Part shown: positions 30,535 to 37,844 of the stretch, one piece after another
Layout of the letters: each line of letters opens with the position of its first letter
How positions within the stretch are numbered: the first letter of the stretch is position 1
Assembly (NCBI GenBank): GCA_022800665.1
Contig: JAAWQS010000023.1
Location: 1 to 37,844, forward strand
Direction: 5' to 3'
DNA from: Oscillospiraceae bacterium
GTDB taxonomy: Bacteria > Bacillota > Clostridia > Oscillospirales > Oscillospiraceae
DNA: 37,844 nt
Position numbers and translations under genes: made by a program
The notes under the pieces: model-generated
Databases searched by the model: none
What the model saw: the letters and a program-made list of their open reading frames with translations, nothing else
Told to the model about the DNA's origin: nothing

Positions 30535-30918
30535 TTACTGAGCACCAAGACGCTCCCTGAGCGCATCTTGCAAAACACGGGACAGGCTGAGATTTGCATC
30601 TGTGGCGGCATCATACATCCACTTTGGAATGCTGACAGTGCGCCGAACGGCGCGGTCATCTTTCAGTTCCGCGCGGATCAGATTTGCAAATTCGCCCTGT
30701 TCGTGGGCAATTTCCTCTACGCGGCTGGCGGCGGGGATTTCCTGGCCGACCTCGATCGTACACTCCAACCACTGTTTCAAAGCGTCCTGCGCCATATACA
30801 AGGCATTTTCCAGGGATTTGCCCTCAGAGACACAGCCCGGAAGATCAGGATAGGTGATGGTGTACGACCCGTCATTTTCATTGAAGTGGAACAGCGCAGG
30901 ATATACGAATGTGTTCAT
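30535..30918 (-). CDS. hicB: HicB-family antitoxin
   Basis: A 127-residue antitoxin. The N-terminal HicB domain has the motif YTITYPDLPGCVSEG with an ENALYMAQDALKQWLE helix; the C-terminus (RRTVSIPKWMYDAATDANLS) is a ribbon-helix-helix DNA-binding domain. It should bind the HicA toxin and repress the hicAB promoter. The start at 30918 is set by GGGAGG upstream; an earlier in-frame ATG at 30933 is less likely. It is on the minus strand, opposite to all surrounding phage genes. Confidence 0.9.
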   Translation of the reverse strand: MNTFVYPALFHFNENDGSYTITYPDLPGCVSEGKSLENALYMAQDALKQWLECTIEVGQEIPAASRVEEIAHEQGEFANLIRAELKDDRAVRRTVSIPKWMYDAATDANLSLSRVLQDALRERLGAQ

Positions 30919-30948
30919 CGTGTTACCTCCCATCTTATTTTTGGAGGT

Positions 30949-30970
30949 GCGGGGCTTATTTCAGCCCCGC
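30949..30970 (-). other. Hairpin across the hicA stop codon
   Basis: GCGGGGCT/AGCCCCGC form a perfect 8-bp stem with a 6-nt loop containing the hicA stop region, between hicA and hicB. No T-run follows in the transcribed direction, so it may uncouple or stabilise the two halves of the mRNA rather than terminate it. Confidence 0.55.
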
Positions 30971-31132
30971 ATCCTTCAAGATTTGCTTTGCGGTGATTTC
31001 ATTGATTTCACGGTGCCGCGGAACTTGGATGACCCTGCTGCCGGATTTCCATAGGTTTGTGTGGCTTCCATCATCCCGGATAATGGAGTATCCAGCCTCA
31101 TGCAGTTTCTTTAGTATGTCCCGGCGTTTCAC
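30956..31132 (-). CDS. hicA: HicA-family toxin
   Basis: A 58-residue toxin. HicA proteins are double-stranded-RNA-binding-like ribonucleases that cleave mRNA. The catalytic histidine H24 is present in DDGSHTN, followed by the VIQVPRHREI and ITAKQILKDAG segments of the family. It starts at GTG 31132 with GGGGTG as ribosome binding site and is transcribed from the promoter at 31156-31184. The gene order hicA-hicB is the usual one. Confidence 0.9.
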   Translation of the reverse strand: MKRRDILKKLHEAGYSIIRDDGSHTNLWKSGSRVIQVPRHREINEITAKQILKDAGLK

Positions 31133-31155
31133 TGTATCACCCCTTTCATGATCTT

Positions 31156-31184
31156 ATTGTAGTACACACTTTATGTAATGTCAA
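31156..31184 (-). promoter_or_regulatory. hicAB promoter
   Basis: On the minus strand, TTGACA (31184-31179) and TACAAT (31161-31156) are exactly 17 bases apart: a full -35 consensus and 5/6 of the -10. It is one of the best sigma-70 promoters in the window and sits 24 bases before the hicA start, so hicAB is expressed on its own, not with the phage operon. Confidence 0.85.
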
Positions 31185-31191
31185 GAGGATA

Positions 31192-31209
31192 TTGCATAAA
31201 AGTATGCAA
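31192..31209. promoter_or_regulatory. Inverted repeat beside the hicAB promoter
   Basis: TTGCATA (31192-31198) and TATGCAA (31203-31209) form a 7-bp palindrome with a 4-nt spacer, just upstream of the hicAB -35 box and 24 bases before the tail chaperone ATG. It could be a HicB operator. No second copy was noticed nearby. Confidence 0.4.
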
Positions 31210-31233
31210 AAATTTATAGGAGGAGTGCCAACC

Positions 31234-31680
31234 ATGACAGACGAAAAGAAAACTACGAATCTTGAGGACACTGTTGAACAGGCGGAGCGGTTAGAGGCCG
31301 AGGCCCTTGCCGAAGAGGATGCCGGGATCTACACCCATATCCTCACGACGCCCCTCACCTACGAGGGTATCACCTACAAGAAGCTGACATTCAACTGGGA
31401 TTCCCTCAGCGGACGGGACAGCGTCGCCATTGAGCGCGACCTGCTCCGGCGCGGCATCACCACAGTGATGGCTGAGTTCACGCCGGAATACCTGACGGCT
31501 ATGGCGGCGCGGGCCTGTACCTACCGCAGCGAGGAGGATTTCCGTACCGTCAAGGCGGAGACGCTCTATGCCCTGCCGATGCGGGATTTCAGGCAGATTT
31601 GCGGCGCGGCGCGGCGTTTTTTAATGCGCTCGGAGTCAAAGCCGGAGACGGAGGCAGATGGCTCCGGGAACAATGCCTGA
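31234..31680 (+). CDS. Tail assembly chaperone (zero-frame product)
   Basis: A 148-residue acidic protein in the place of P2 E, between tube and tape measure. It should coat the tape measure during tail assembly. Near its end it crosses a T TTT TTA slippery sequence (31617-31623) at which part of the ribosomes should slip to the -1 frame. ATG 31234 follows ATAGGAGGAG; earlier in-frame ATGs lack a binding site and lie in the hicAB promoter region. Confidence 0.85.
   Translation: MTDEKKTTNLEDTVEQAERLEAEALAEEDAGIYTHILTTPLTYEGITYKKLTFNWDSLSGRDSVAIERDLLRRGITTVMAEFTPEYLTAMAARACTYRSEEDFRTVKAETLYALPMRDFRQICGAARRFLMRSESKPETEADGSGNNA
31617..31623 (+). promoter_or_regulatory. Programmed -1 frameshift slippery site
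   Basis: T TTT TTA, in phase with the zero frame (CGT TTT TTA ATG), fits the canonical X XXY YYZ heptamer. A -1 slip continues with AAT GCG CTC into the open frame ending at 31823. Confidence 0.85.
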
Positions 31681-31823
31681 TTCTCGCGAATGAGAGAAAC
31701 ACCCCCGTAACAGATTGGCTTTCCATGCCCATGGCAGAGCTGCCGTTGTGGATTCAATCGCACAACAAGCTGGTGAGAGAAGAAAACCGGCGCAGAGAGG
31801 AGGCGGCCCGTCGTGGCAGGTAA
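31623..31823 (+). CDS. Tail assembly chaperone, -1 frameshift extension
   Basis: The -1 frame extension of the chaperone, equivalent to P2 E' or lambda T. It has no good start of its own. Joined at the slippery site, it gives a 196-residue fusion: 130 residues of the first frame plus 66. The extension contains RWLREQCLILANERNTPVTDWL and a basic tail, typical of the region that binds the tape measure. It ends 11 bases inside the tape measure gene. Confidence 0.8.
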   Translation, partial: NALGVKAGDGGRWLREQCLILANERNTPVTDWLSMPMAELPLWIQSHNKLVREENRRREEAARRGR

Positions 31824-34800
31824 AGTACATACCATGGATTTCGTGCTGAACGCTGCTTTGAACGGTAATTTCAAAGGAACCTTCAGCCGCGCCCAGCAGG
31901 AATTTGTCCGGCTGGGGAAAGAAATCCAAGGGTTGAACCGCCTCCAGTCTGATATCTCATCTTATCAGAAGCAGCAGAAGGCGGTGCAGAACACAGAGGC
32001 CAAGCTGCGTAACCTTGAAAAGCAGTACGACCTGATCCAGCAGGAAATCCGGGAAACGAACGGGCCTACTGCCAGTCTGGAGCGGGAGCAGGCGAAGCTG
32101 GAGCAGCGCATCAGGGAGACGACCGCCGCCTTTGAGCGTCAGAACCAGAAGCTGAGCGCCACGGAACAGCGGCTGAAGGACGCAAAGGTGGATACCGGCA
32201 ATCTCTCCGGCGAGAGCCAGCGTCTGGCGGCTCAGATGCAGGAGCTGGCGCGGCAGCAGGAAAACGCCGCCAAAGGCGCACAGTCCTTCGGCGGGTCAGT
32301 ACAGGACGCCTTTGCAGCCGCGCAGCAGGCGATAACTTCCGCCGGAATCGCCGCCGGACTCCACGAAATCTACGAAGCCTATGCGGAGTGCGTCACGATT
32401 GCGGCAGATTTTGAGTCTTCCATGAGTAATGTAGAAGCCCTGTCCGGCTCCACGGCTCAGGAGATGGCCGAGCTGACCGCCGCCGCAAAGGAGCTGGGCG
32501 CGAACACCAAGTACACCGCCAAGCAGGCCGCAGACGCCATGGGATTCATGGGCATGGCGGGCTGGAAGGCCCAGGAGATGCTGGACGGCATGGACGGCGT
32601 CATCAATCTGGCCGCCGCTGCCGGTGAGGATCTGGCGCAGGTATCTGATATCGTCACTGACAACCTGACTGCCTTCGGCCTCACCGCCGCCGACACCGCT
32701 CATTTCTCCGATGTGCTGGCAGCTGCGGCCACCAACTCCAACACCAGCGTCAGCATCATGGGCGAGACCTTCAAGCAGTCCGCCAGTATCGCCGGTGCGC
32801 TGGGCTACAGTATTGAGGACGTGGCCGTTGGCGTGGGCCTGATGGCCAACGCCGGCGTCAAGGGCTCCATCGCCGGTACCGCGCTGAAGAACACTTTCAA
32901 CGGACTGCTGGAGGGCGTTACCCTGACGGGCGCGGCCTTCGGGGAGTATGAATTCTCCGCCATCAAAGCCAACGGTACGATGAAGGAATTCTCCGATACT
33001 GTCGATGAACTGCGCGTCTACTTCGAACAGATGACCGAGGCGGAGCGGGTGAACAATGCTATGGCTCTGGCCGGACAGCGGGGCTACAACGGCCTGCTGG
33101 CAATCCTGAACGCCACCGACGCAGATTATCAGTCCCTGACCAACAGCATTGAGAACTGTACTGGCGCGGCCCAGCGTATGGCCGGCATCAAGCTGGACAA
33201 CCTCCGGGGCCAGCTGACCCTGATGGATTCCGCGCTGGAGGCTGTACGGACCACCATTGGGGAGCAGTTCAACCCAGAGCTGCGCCGTGCGGCTGAGATC
33301 GGGACCGATCTGCTCGGCTGGATCAACAGCTTTATTCAGGCGCACCCCGCCATGACAAAAGGCGTCATGACCTTCACCGGCGTTATGGGAACTGCGGCGG
33401 TTGCTGTAACAGGCGTGAACGCGGCGTTGAAAATATTCCAGGCGCTGAATGTTGCCGCCCTGTTTACCGGGCCTGTTGTCGCGATTTTGGGGGTAACGGC
33501 TGCTGTGGCGGGCGTTGCGGCGGCAGCAGTCGGAATGAGCGCCGCCTTTGACGACGGGATTCCCACCGTTAAGGAGCTGACCGAAGCCGCAGCGGAGATG
33601 CAGGCCACGCTGGAGTCCTCCGCTGCGGCCTACGATAGCGCGTCCGCTTCGGCGCTGGCAGCAGTCAATGTGGCGGACACCTACATCAGCAAGCTGGAGG
33701 CAATGGGCAATTCCGCCAATCTCTCTGCAGATGAGCAGCGGCAGTACCAGAACACGCTGGCCCTGCTCCTGCAGACCGTGCCGTCTCTCTCTGACTGTAT
33801 CAGCCAGACCACAGATGCATATGGCCGCACCACCTATGCTCTGGAAACGACTACCGATGCCCTCCGCGCCAATGCCGATGCATGGAAGCAGAACGCTATG
33901 GCCCAGGCGTATCAGGAGCGGCTCACCGCCATGTATGCGGCCCAGGCGGACGTTCTCATCGAGGCGGAGAAAAACAGCGTTGAGCTGACCCGCGCACAGA
34001 CCGCTCTGGATCAAACCGAGAAAGAGCGGTCCGAAACCCTGAGCCGGATGAACGACCTGTACCGGCAGATCCGGAACGCAGACGGAAATCCGGAGAAGGC
34101 CAGGGAGCTGCAGTACGAATACAACCAGCTGTCTTCGTCCCTTGGGGATTTGGACGTGGAAATCCAGCATTCCCGCAACGAGGTAAATGTCTACACCCAG
34201 GCCGTGGAGGACGGCCAGGAGGCCGTCAGCAAGGCCCAGGAGGAGATATCCTTGCTGGAGGAGGCGTTCCACAAGTCCACTGGCGCAGTGGAGGAGCAAA
34301 CCAACGCGCTGCCGGAACTGGATGCCGCGCTGTCTCCCATTGAAGCCACGCTGTCCAATCTGGCGGCGGCTTATTCCGATACCTACAACGAGGCTTACAA
34401 CAGCATCAGCGGACAGTTCGGACTGTTTGAGGAGGCGGCGGTAAAGGTTGACGCCTCTGTCAGCGATATGATTTCTTCTCTGGAGTCTCAGGCCAGCAAT
34501 ATGGCCACCTATTCAGAGAACCTGCGGAAAGCGGCAGACATGGGATTATCCGAGGGGCTGCTGTCCCGACTCAGCGACGGCAGTACCCAAAGCGCGGCCT
34601 ATCTGCAGGCAATCGTAAACAGCGGCGAAACAAAGATCGAAGAGCTGAACGCCGCCTTCGCCCAGGTAGAGGAGGGCAAGGAAACCTTTTCCGGCGCAGT
34701 GGCGGAAATCCAGATTGGATTGGATGAGGCGATGACGGAAATGGAGCGGATTGTCCAGGAAGGCGTGGAAGGGATGGACCTGCCGGACGAGGCGCAGGAG

Positions 34801-35505
34801 AGCGCCCGCAGTACGATTCAGGCATTTATCGACCAGGCAGGAGCTATGCAGCCGTGGGTGCGCAATGCCTATGCGCAGCTGGGACAGCTGGCCGCCAACG
34901 CCCTGGGGGTAAATCTCAACGCCGTCCCCTATGGCGACAGCGCCTGGGCCGCGAACCGCGCCACACCCGCCTTTGCCGGCGGCACCAGCAACGCGCCGCC
35001 CGGTTGGGCCTGGGTGGGCGAGAAAGGCCCGGAGCTGATCCACATGCGGGGCGGCGAAACTGTGCTGCCTGCCGAGGTGTCCCGCCAATTCACCCTTCTG
35101 ACCGCCTATCAGGACGAAATGTATGCCTATGCCGGCGGCACGGGTAACGCTGCAGCTGAGGCGGCGAGGCTGGCCAACGCCAGCAGTGCGGCCTATGCCG
35201 GTTACAGCGAGGCTATCTATAGTAACGGCGCGTATGAGGCGGTCAGGAGGGCGGATTATACCGTCTGCGCCAGCCCGCCAGAGGCGGCTGTATCTACTGC
35301 CAATATAACCGATGCAGCGCCAGCAGCTGGCAGCGGTTCCTCTGCGCCAATCAATGTGGAAATCCATATTCACATTGAGGGCAGCGCCACCCCGGAAACG
35401 GTTCAGGTGTTGGAGAATTATGTCAGCCGGGGCGAATTGCAGACCGCTGTGCTGGAGGTTATGGAGAGCGTCCAGGCAGATGCCCGAAGGAGGGATTGGT
35501 TCTGA
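31813..35505 (+). CDS. Tail tape measure protein (TP901 family)
   Basis: A 1230-residue tape measure protein, whose length sets tail length. Residues 20-160 are coiled coil; about 195-400 is the TP901-1 core (ADFESSMSNVEALSG, AAGEDLAQVSDIVTDNLTAF, GVKGSIAGTALKNTF); 510-570 is hydrophobic and could span the membrane on ejection; further coiled coils follow. The C-terminal GWAWVGEKGPELIHMRGG segment near 1065 is common at the end of such proteins. GTG 31813 has GAGGAGGC upstream. Confidence 0.92.
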   Translation: MAGKVHTMDFVLNAALNGNFKGTFSRAQQEFVRLGKEIQGLNRLQSDISSYQKQQKAVQNTEAKLRNLEKQYDLIQQEIRETNGPTASLEREQAKLEQRIRETTAAFERQNQKLSATEQRLKDAKVDTGNLSGESQRLAAQMQELARQQENAAKGAQSFGGSVQDAFAAAQQAITSAGIAAGLHEIYEAYAECVTIAADFESSMSNVEALSGSTAQEMAELTAAAKELGANTKYTAKQAADAMGFMGMAGWKAQEMLDGMDGVINLAAAAGEDLAQVSDIVTDNLTAFGLTAADTAHFSDVLAAAATNSNTSVSIMGETFKQSASIAGALGYSIEDVAVGVGLMANAGVKGSIAGTALKNTFNGLLEGVTLTGAAFGEYEFSAIKANGTMKEFSDTVDELRVYFEQMTEAERVNNAMALAGQRGYNGLLAILNATDADYQSLTNSIENCTGAAQRMAGIKLDNLRGQLTLMDSALEAVRTTIGEQFNPELRRAAEIGTDLLGWINSFIQAHPAMTKGVMTFTGVMGTAAVAVTGVNAALKIFQALNVAALFTGPVVAILGVTAAVAGVAAAAVGMSAAFDDGIPTVKELTEAAAEMQATLESSAAAYDSASASALAAVNVADTYISKLEAMGNSANLSADEQRQYQNTLALLLQTVPSLSDCISQTTDAYGRTTYALETTTDALRANADAWKQNAMAQAYQERLTAMYAAQADVLIEAEKNSVELTRAQTALDQTEKERSETLSRMNDLYRQIRNADGNPEKARELQYEYNQLSSSLGDLDVEIQHSRNEVNVYTQAVEDGQEAVSKAQEEISLLEEAFHKSTGAVEEQTNALPELDAALSPIEATLSNLAAAYSDTYNEAYNSISGQFGLFEEAAVKVDASVSDMISSLESQASNMATYSENLRKAADMGLSEGLLSRLSDGSTQSAAYLQAIVNSGETKIEELNAAFAQVEEGKETFSGAVAEIQIGLDEAMTEMERIVQEGVEGMDLPDEAQESARSTIQAFIDQAGAMQPWVRNAYAQLGQLAANALGVNLNAVPYGDSAWAANRATPAFAGGTSNAPPGWAWVGEKGPELIHMRGGETVLPAEVSRQFTLLTAYQDEMYAYAGGTGNAAAEAARLANASSAAYAGYSEAIYSNGAYEAVRRADYTVCASPPEAAVSTANITDAAPAAGSGSSAPINVEIHIHIEGSATPETVQVLENYVSRGELQTAVLEVMESVQADARRRDWF

Positions 35506-35714
35506 TGAAGACCTACCGAACTGTGCAGGGCGATATGTGGGACAGCATCGCCTTTACACAACTGGGCAGTGAAGCCTATACGGACCGGCTCATGAACCTG
35601 AACCGGCAGTACCGGATGTACCACACCTTCCCGGCAGGGATTGTCCTGGTTCTGCCGGAACCTGAAAAGAAAATTCTGGCGACCCTGCCGCCGTGGAAGC
35701 GAGGCGCAAAGTGA
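35505..35714 (+). CDS. Tail protein X (LysM-like)
   Basis: A 69-residue protein of the P2 gpX family, a small LysM-like domain (GDMWDSIAFTQLGSE, LNRQYRMYHTFPAGIVLVLP). It probably links tape measure and baseplate hub. It starts at an overlap with the tape measure stop; GAAGGAGGG precedes. Confidence 0.85.
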   Translation: MKTYRTVQGDMWDSIAFTQLGSEAYTDRLMNLNRQYRMYHTFPAGIVLVLPEPEKKILATLPPWKRGAK

Positions 35715-36760
35715 GCGACTATAAGAATACCCGCCGGACGGAGGCAGAGGTAACTTTTGACGGCGTGGATATCACCAAATCCATCAAGCCCTACCTCTTG
35801 TCCATCACCTACACGGACAACGAGGAGGGTGAGACAGACGACCTCCAGATCAAAATCCAGGACCGGGAAGGGGACTGGCTGCAAAGCTGGTTGGATCAGG
35901 TCATTGATGCGGCGGCTGGCGCGGGGCTAAAGTTCAGCGCGGCCTTCACCCAGAAGAACTGGGGCAATGACAGCACTCTCCCCACAGGCGATTTTGAACT
36001 GGACAGCGTATCGGCGGCTGGCCCGCCGTCTACCGTCACCATCAAGGGCACATCCCTGTCCTTCAGTGCGCCGATCCGGCAGACCAAGAAGTCCAAGGCA
36101 TGGGAATCCTACACCCTCTCCGGCATTGCCAACGAGATTGCCGGGGCCAATGGCCTGAGCTGTATGTTTGAATCTGCCAATGATCCCTTCTACGAGCGCG
36201 TGGAGCAGCGGAAGACCAGCGACAGCGCGTTTCTGGCCAAGCTGTGCAAGGACGCCGGGATCTCTCTCAAGGCCACGGACGGCCAACTGGTGCTGTTCGA
36301 TCAGTCCAAGTACGAGGCCCAGCCCCCTGTGAGGACCATCAAGCGCGGGAAGGAGGGCGGGTACATCAGCTACTCGCTCAGCGTGGGATCGGCAGACCAG
36401 CAGTACAGTTCCTGCCGCGTCAGCTACACGGACCCCGGCAGCGGGAAGTGCATCGAAGGAACCTATTCGGATGATTCTGAGAAGACCGGGCAGTACCTGG
36501 AGGTTTCGGCAAAGGTGGCGAACGCCGGCGAGGCAAAGGCTTTAGCCGAAAAGCGGCTGCGGCTGCACAATAAGCTGACCCGGCTGGTGACGTTCACTTT
36601 CCCCGGCACTCCTGCGCTGGTGGCCGGTGTCACGGTCCAGCTGGAGGACTGGGGCGGCTGGGACGGGAAATACATAGTGAAGCAGGCCGTCCATGCCGTC
36701 AGCTCTACCGGCGGATACACCACCAAGATCACGGCGCGGAGGTGCCTGGGAGGATACTGA
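35711..36760 (+). CDS. Tail hub protein (P2 gpD-like)
   Basis: A 349-residue late control protein D/gp27-like hub. Characteristic segments are VTFDGVDITKSIKPYLLSITYTD (in parts), ESYTLSGIANEIAGANGLS, FLAKLCKDAGISLKATDGQLV, and the C-terminal GVTVQLEDWGGWDGKYIVKQAVH part. The GTG at 35711, overlapping the gpX stop, is preferred to a GTG at 35693. It forms the trimeric hub on which the spike sits. Confidence 0.88.
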   Translation: MSDYKNTRRTEAEVTFDGVDITKSIKPYLLSITYTDNEEGETDDLQIKIQDREGDWLQSWLDQVIDAAAGAGLKFSAAFTQKNWGNDSTLPTGDFELDSVSAAGPPSTVTIKGTSLSFSAPIRQTKKSKAWESYTLSGIANEIAGANGLSCMFESANDPFYERVEQRKTSDSAFLAKLCKDAGISLKATDGQLVLFDQSKYEAQPPVRTIKRGKEGGYISYSLSVGSADQQYSSCRVSYTDPGSGKCIEGTYSDDSEKTGQYLEVSAKVANAGEAKALAEKRLRLHNKLTRLVTFTFPGTPALVAGVTVQLEDWGGWDGKYIVKQAVHAVSSTGGYTTKITARRCLGGY

Positions 36761-36761
36761 T

Positions 36762-37142
36762 ATGACGGAAGCGGAGAATCGGGAAAATCTGGTCAGCCAG
36801 GCCCTAGATGGTCTGGTGCGTGTTGGTACTGTAACTGACCGGCAGATGGACAAGCGGCTGGTGCGCGTGTGGTTTGATGATGATGCCATGTCCTCTGGCT
36901 GGCTGCCGGTCGTCATCAGCCAGGATGTAAGCCCGGACCATGATTACGATGACCCACAGTGGACAGAGTTTGAATCAGAATGGAAGGGGTCTCGTGCTGG
37001 TGAAAAAGATTATGTAGACCATCGACACCCAATCAATCGGAAGCCCTATATGCCGAAGGTTGGCGATCAGGTGCTGGTGGTCTATCTACCTGTCTGGAAT
37101 GCAGACGGATTTGTGATCGGAGGGATAATGCCGTGGCGGTGA
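36762..37142 (+). CDS. Baseplate assembly protein V, short form
   Basis: A 126-residue gpV-like protein. It contains the OB-fold expected of the spike base (VRVGTVTDRQMDKRLVRVWF, GWLPVVIS, PKVGDQVLVVYLPV, GFVIGGI) but ends right after it; the C-terminal beta-helical spike of P2 gpV is missing. Another protein may supply the tip. The end overlaps the next gene by 10 bases. Confidence 0.75.
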   Translation: MTEAENRENLVSQALDGLVRVGTVTDRQMDKRLVRVWFDDDAMSSGWLPVVISQDVSPDHDYDDPQWTEFESEWKGSRAGEKDYVDHRHPINRKPYMPKVGDQVLVVYLPVWNADGFVIGGIMPWR

Positions 37143-37555
37143 TTGGATATTTGGGTACCAGTGCCGAGGAGGGATTGATCTTTGAGGTATCTTCTGAAAC
37201 GCTGGAGACCATCAACAACATGAATTGGTCCGGTTCTGCCCGATACGCAGTCCACCAGCGGCACAATACCCATGCTCTCACAGAGTTTGTTGGACTGGAC
37301 CCGGACAAAATTACCTTTGACATCACGTTCCTGGCCCAGCTGGGTGTAGAGCCCATGAAGGAAATCGTGAAGCTGTGGAAATACAACCGCGAGGGGACAG
37401 CCCTGCAGCTGGTCCTCGGTGAGCACGGCTACGGAAAGTACCGATGGACCATTACATCAATTAAGGAAAAAACCAAGTACAGCGATGTGCATGGCAACAT
37501 TTACTGCGCCGATGTATCTGTCAGCTTGCAGGAGTATCTGAGCAAGGATTTTTAG
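37133..37555 (+). CDS. Tail protein U (P2 gpU-like)
   Basis: A 140-residue protein of the P2 gpU family (SGSARYAVHQRHNTHALTEFVG, ITFDITFLAQLGV, YGKYRWTITSIKEKTKY). It acts in tail/baseplate completion. GTG 37133 follows CGGAGGG. In P2 this gene lies beside the hub gene, which fits the context. Confidence 0.85.
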   Translation: MAVIGYLGTSAEEGLIFEVSSETLETINNMNWSGSARYAVHQRHNTHALTEFVGLDPDKITFDITFLAQLGVEPMKEIVKLWKYNREGTALQLVLGEHGYGKYRWTITSIKEKTKYSDVHGNIYCADVSVSLQEYLSKDF

Positions 37556-37568
37556 GAGGCGAGGATAG

Positions 37569-37844
37569 GTGAGCTATACGGTAAGAGCAACAGACCTGAA
37601 AAACATCCGCTTCAATGACCCGGAGCTGGTCACCTCCGTGCTGCAGAATATCGCCGTCATTCTGGCCACCCCAAAAGGCAGTGTGCCGCAATATCGGGAA
37701 TTCGGCCTGTCCGCAACCATGCTGGATAAACCGACGCCTGTTGCGAAGATGATGATGCGGGCCGAAGTCCGCGAGGCAATTGAGCGGTGGGAGCTGCGGG
37801 CGCGGTTTGTCAGTATGACATTCGAGGAGCGGATAACGCAGCCC
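37569..37844 (+). CDS. Baseplate wedge protein gpW/gp25-like (partial)
   Basis: At least 92 residues, cut by the window end. Read from GTG 37569 after GGAGGCGAGGA, it contains VLQNIAVILATPKGSVPQYREFG in two strands and a helix, the signature of the GPW/gp25 baseplate family. It should nucleate sheath assembly on the baseplate. Confidence 0.85.
   Translation, partial: MSYTVRATDLKNIRFNDPELVTSVLQNIAVILATPKGSVPQYREFGLSATMLDKPTPVAKMMMRAEVREAIERWELRARFVSMTFEERITQP

Noticed and set aside
28989..30659. Minus-strand open frame spanning sheath and tube genes
   Set aside because: It crosses two strongly supported + strand genes and the terminator at 30489; it is a codon-bias shadow.
32296..34299. Long minus-strand open frame (667 codons) in the tape measure gene
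   Set aside because: It is the complement of TP901 tape measure coding sequence, without a ribosome binding site or recognisable domains.
1..37844. Integrative conjugative element rather than a phage
   Set aside because: PcfK/PcfJ and ParB-like genes hint at conjugation, but there is no relaxase or type IV secretion gene, and a full head-tail module follows.
1..37844. tRNA genes and CRISPR arrays
   Set aside because: Reading by eye, no cloverleaf-like segment or regularly spaced repeats were seen; a dedicated scan could not be run.

Overview
This window is a stretch of a tailed phage or prophage from a Gram-positive anaerobe, most likely a high-GC gut Clostridia member (Oscillospiraceae-like). 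The reasons are strong AAGGAGG-type ribosome binding sites before most genes, tightly overlapping ATGA/TGATG gene junctions, almost complete coding on the + strand, and protein families typical of such phages. It is a mosaic: the head module is lambda-like (Nu1/GpA terminase, gpW-like joiner, lambda portal, ClpP-type protease with scaffold, gpD decoration, gpE capsid, gpZ), while the tail is contractile and P2-like (sheath, tube, E/E'-type frameshifted chaperone, tape measure, X, D, V, U, gpW/gp25). No integrase, repressor, lysis or tail fibre gene lies inside the window.

Layout. 1-9742: early and replication block, with a zinc ribbon protein, a PcfK/PcfJ pair, a DUF3102 coiled-coil protein, a SNF2-type helicase, small unknown genes, a probable ssDNA-binding protein and a TOPRIM/D5 primase-helicase. 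9743-9922: AT-rich intergenic segment with a perfect 18-bp inverted repeat, each arm carrying two copies of an octamer; this is a candidate replication origin or operator. 9923-12817: small zinc-binding proteins, an HD hydrolase, a VRR-NUC nuclease and a sigma-like late regulator. 12818-13008: a strongly structured leader. 13009-15836: two DNA methyltransferases, a ParB-N6-adenine fusion and a C5-cytosine enzyme split by one extra base in a G7 tract.

15837-18639 is the most unusual accessory block: a so-called virulence-related protein, an amidoligase, a gamma-glutamylcyclotransferase and a zinc ribbon protein. The first two genes share an upstream sequence element and a gap-free C-terminal module of about 69 residues. 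Together they look like a peptide-bond or isopeptide modification cassette carried by the phage. 18640-18823 is a non-coding segment just before the small terminase gene, where a lambda-type cos site would be expected.

18824-30485 encodes packaging, head and the sheath/tube of the tail. A hicA-hicB toxin-antitoxin pair (30535-31132, minus strand) with its own near-consensus promoter is inserted between tail tube and tail chaperone, insulated by a perfect 16-bp bidirectional terminator. 31234-37844 continues the tail: a chaperone with a textbook T TTT TTA slippery site, the tape measure, the hub and the baseplate genes, the last one cut by the window end.
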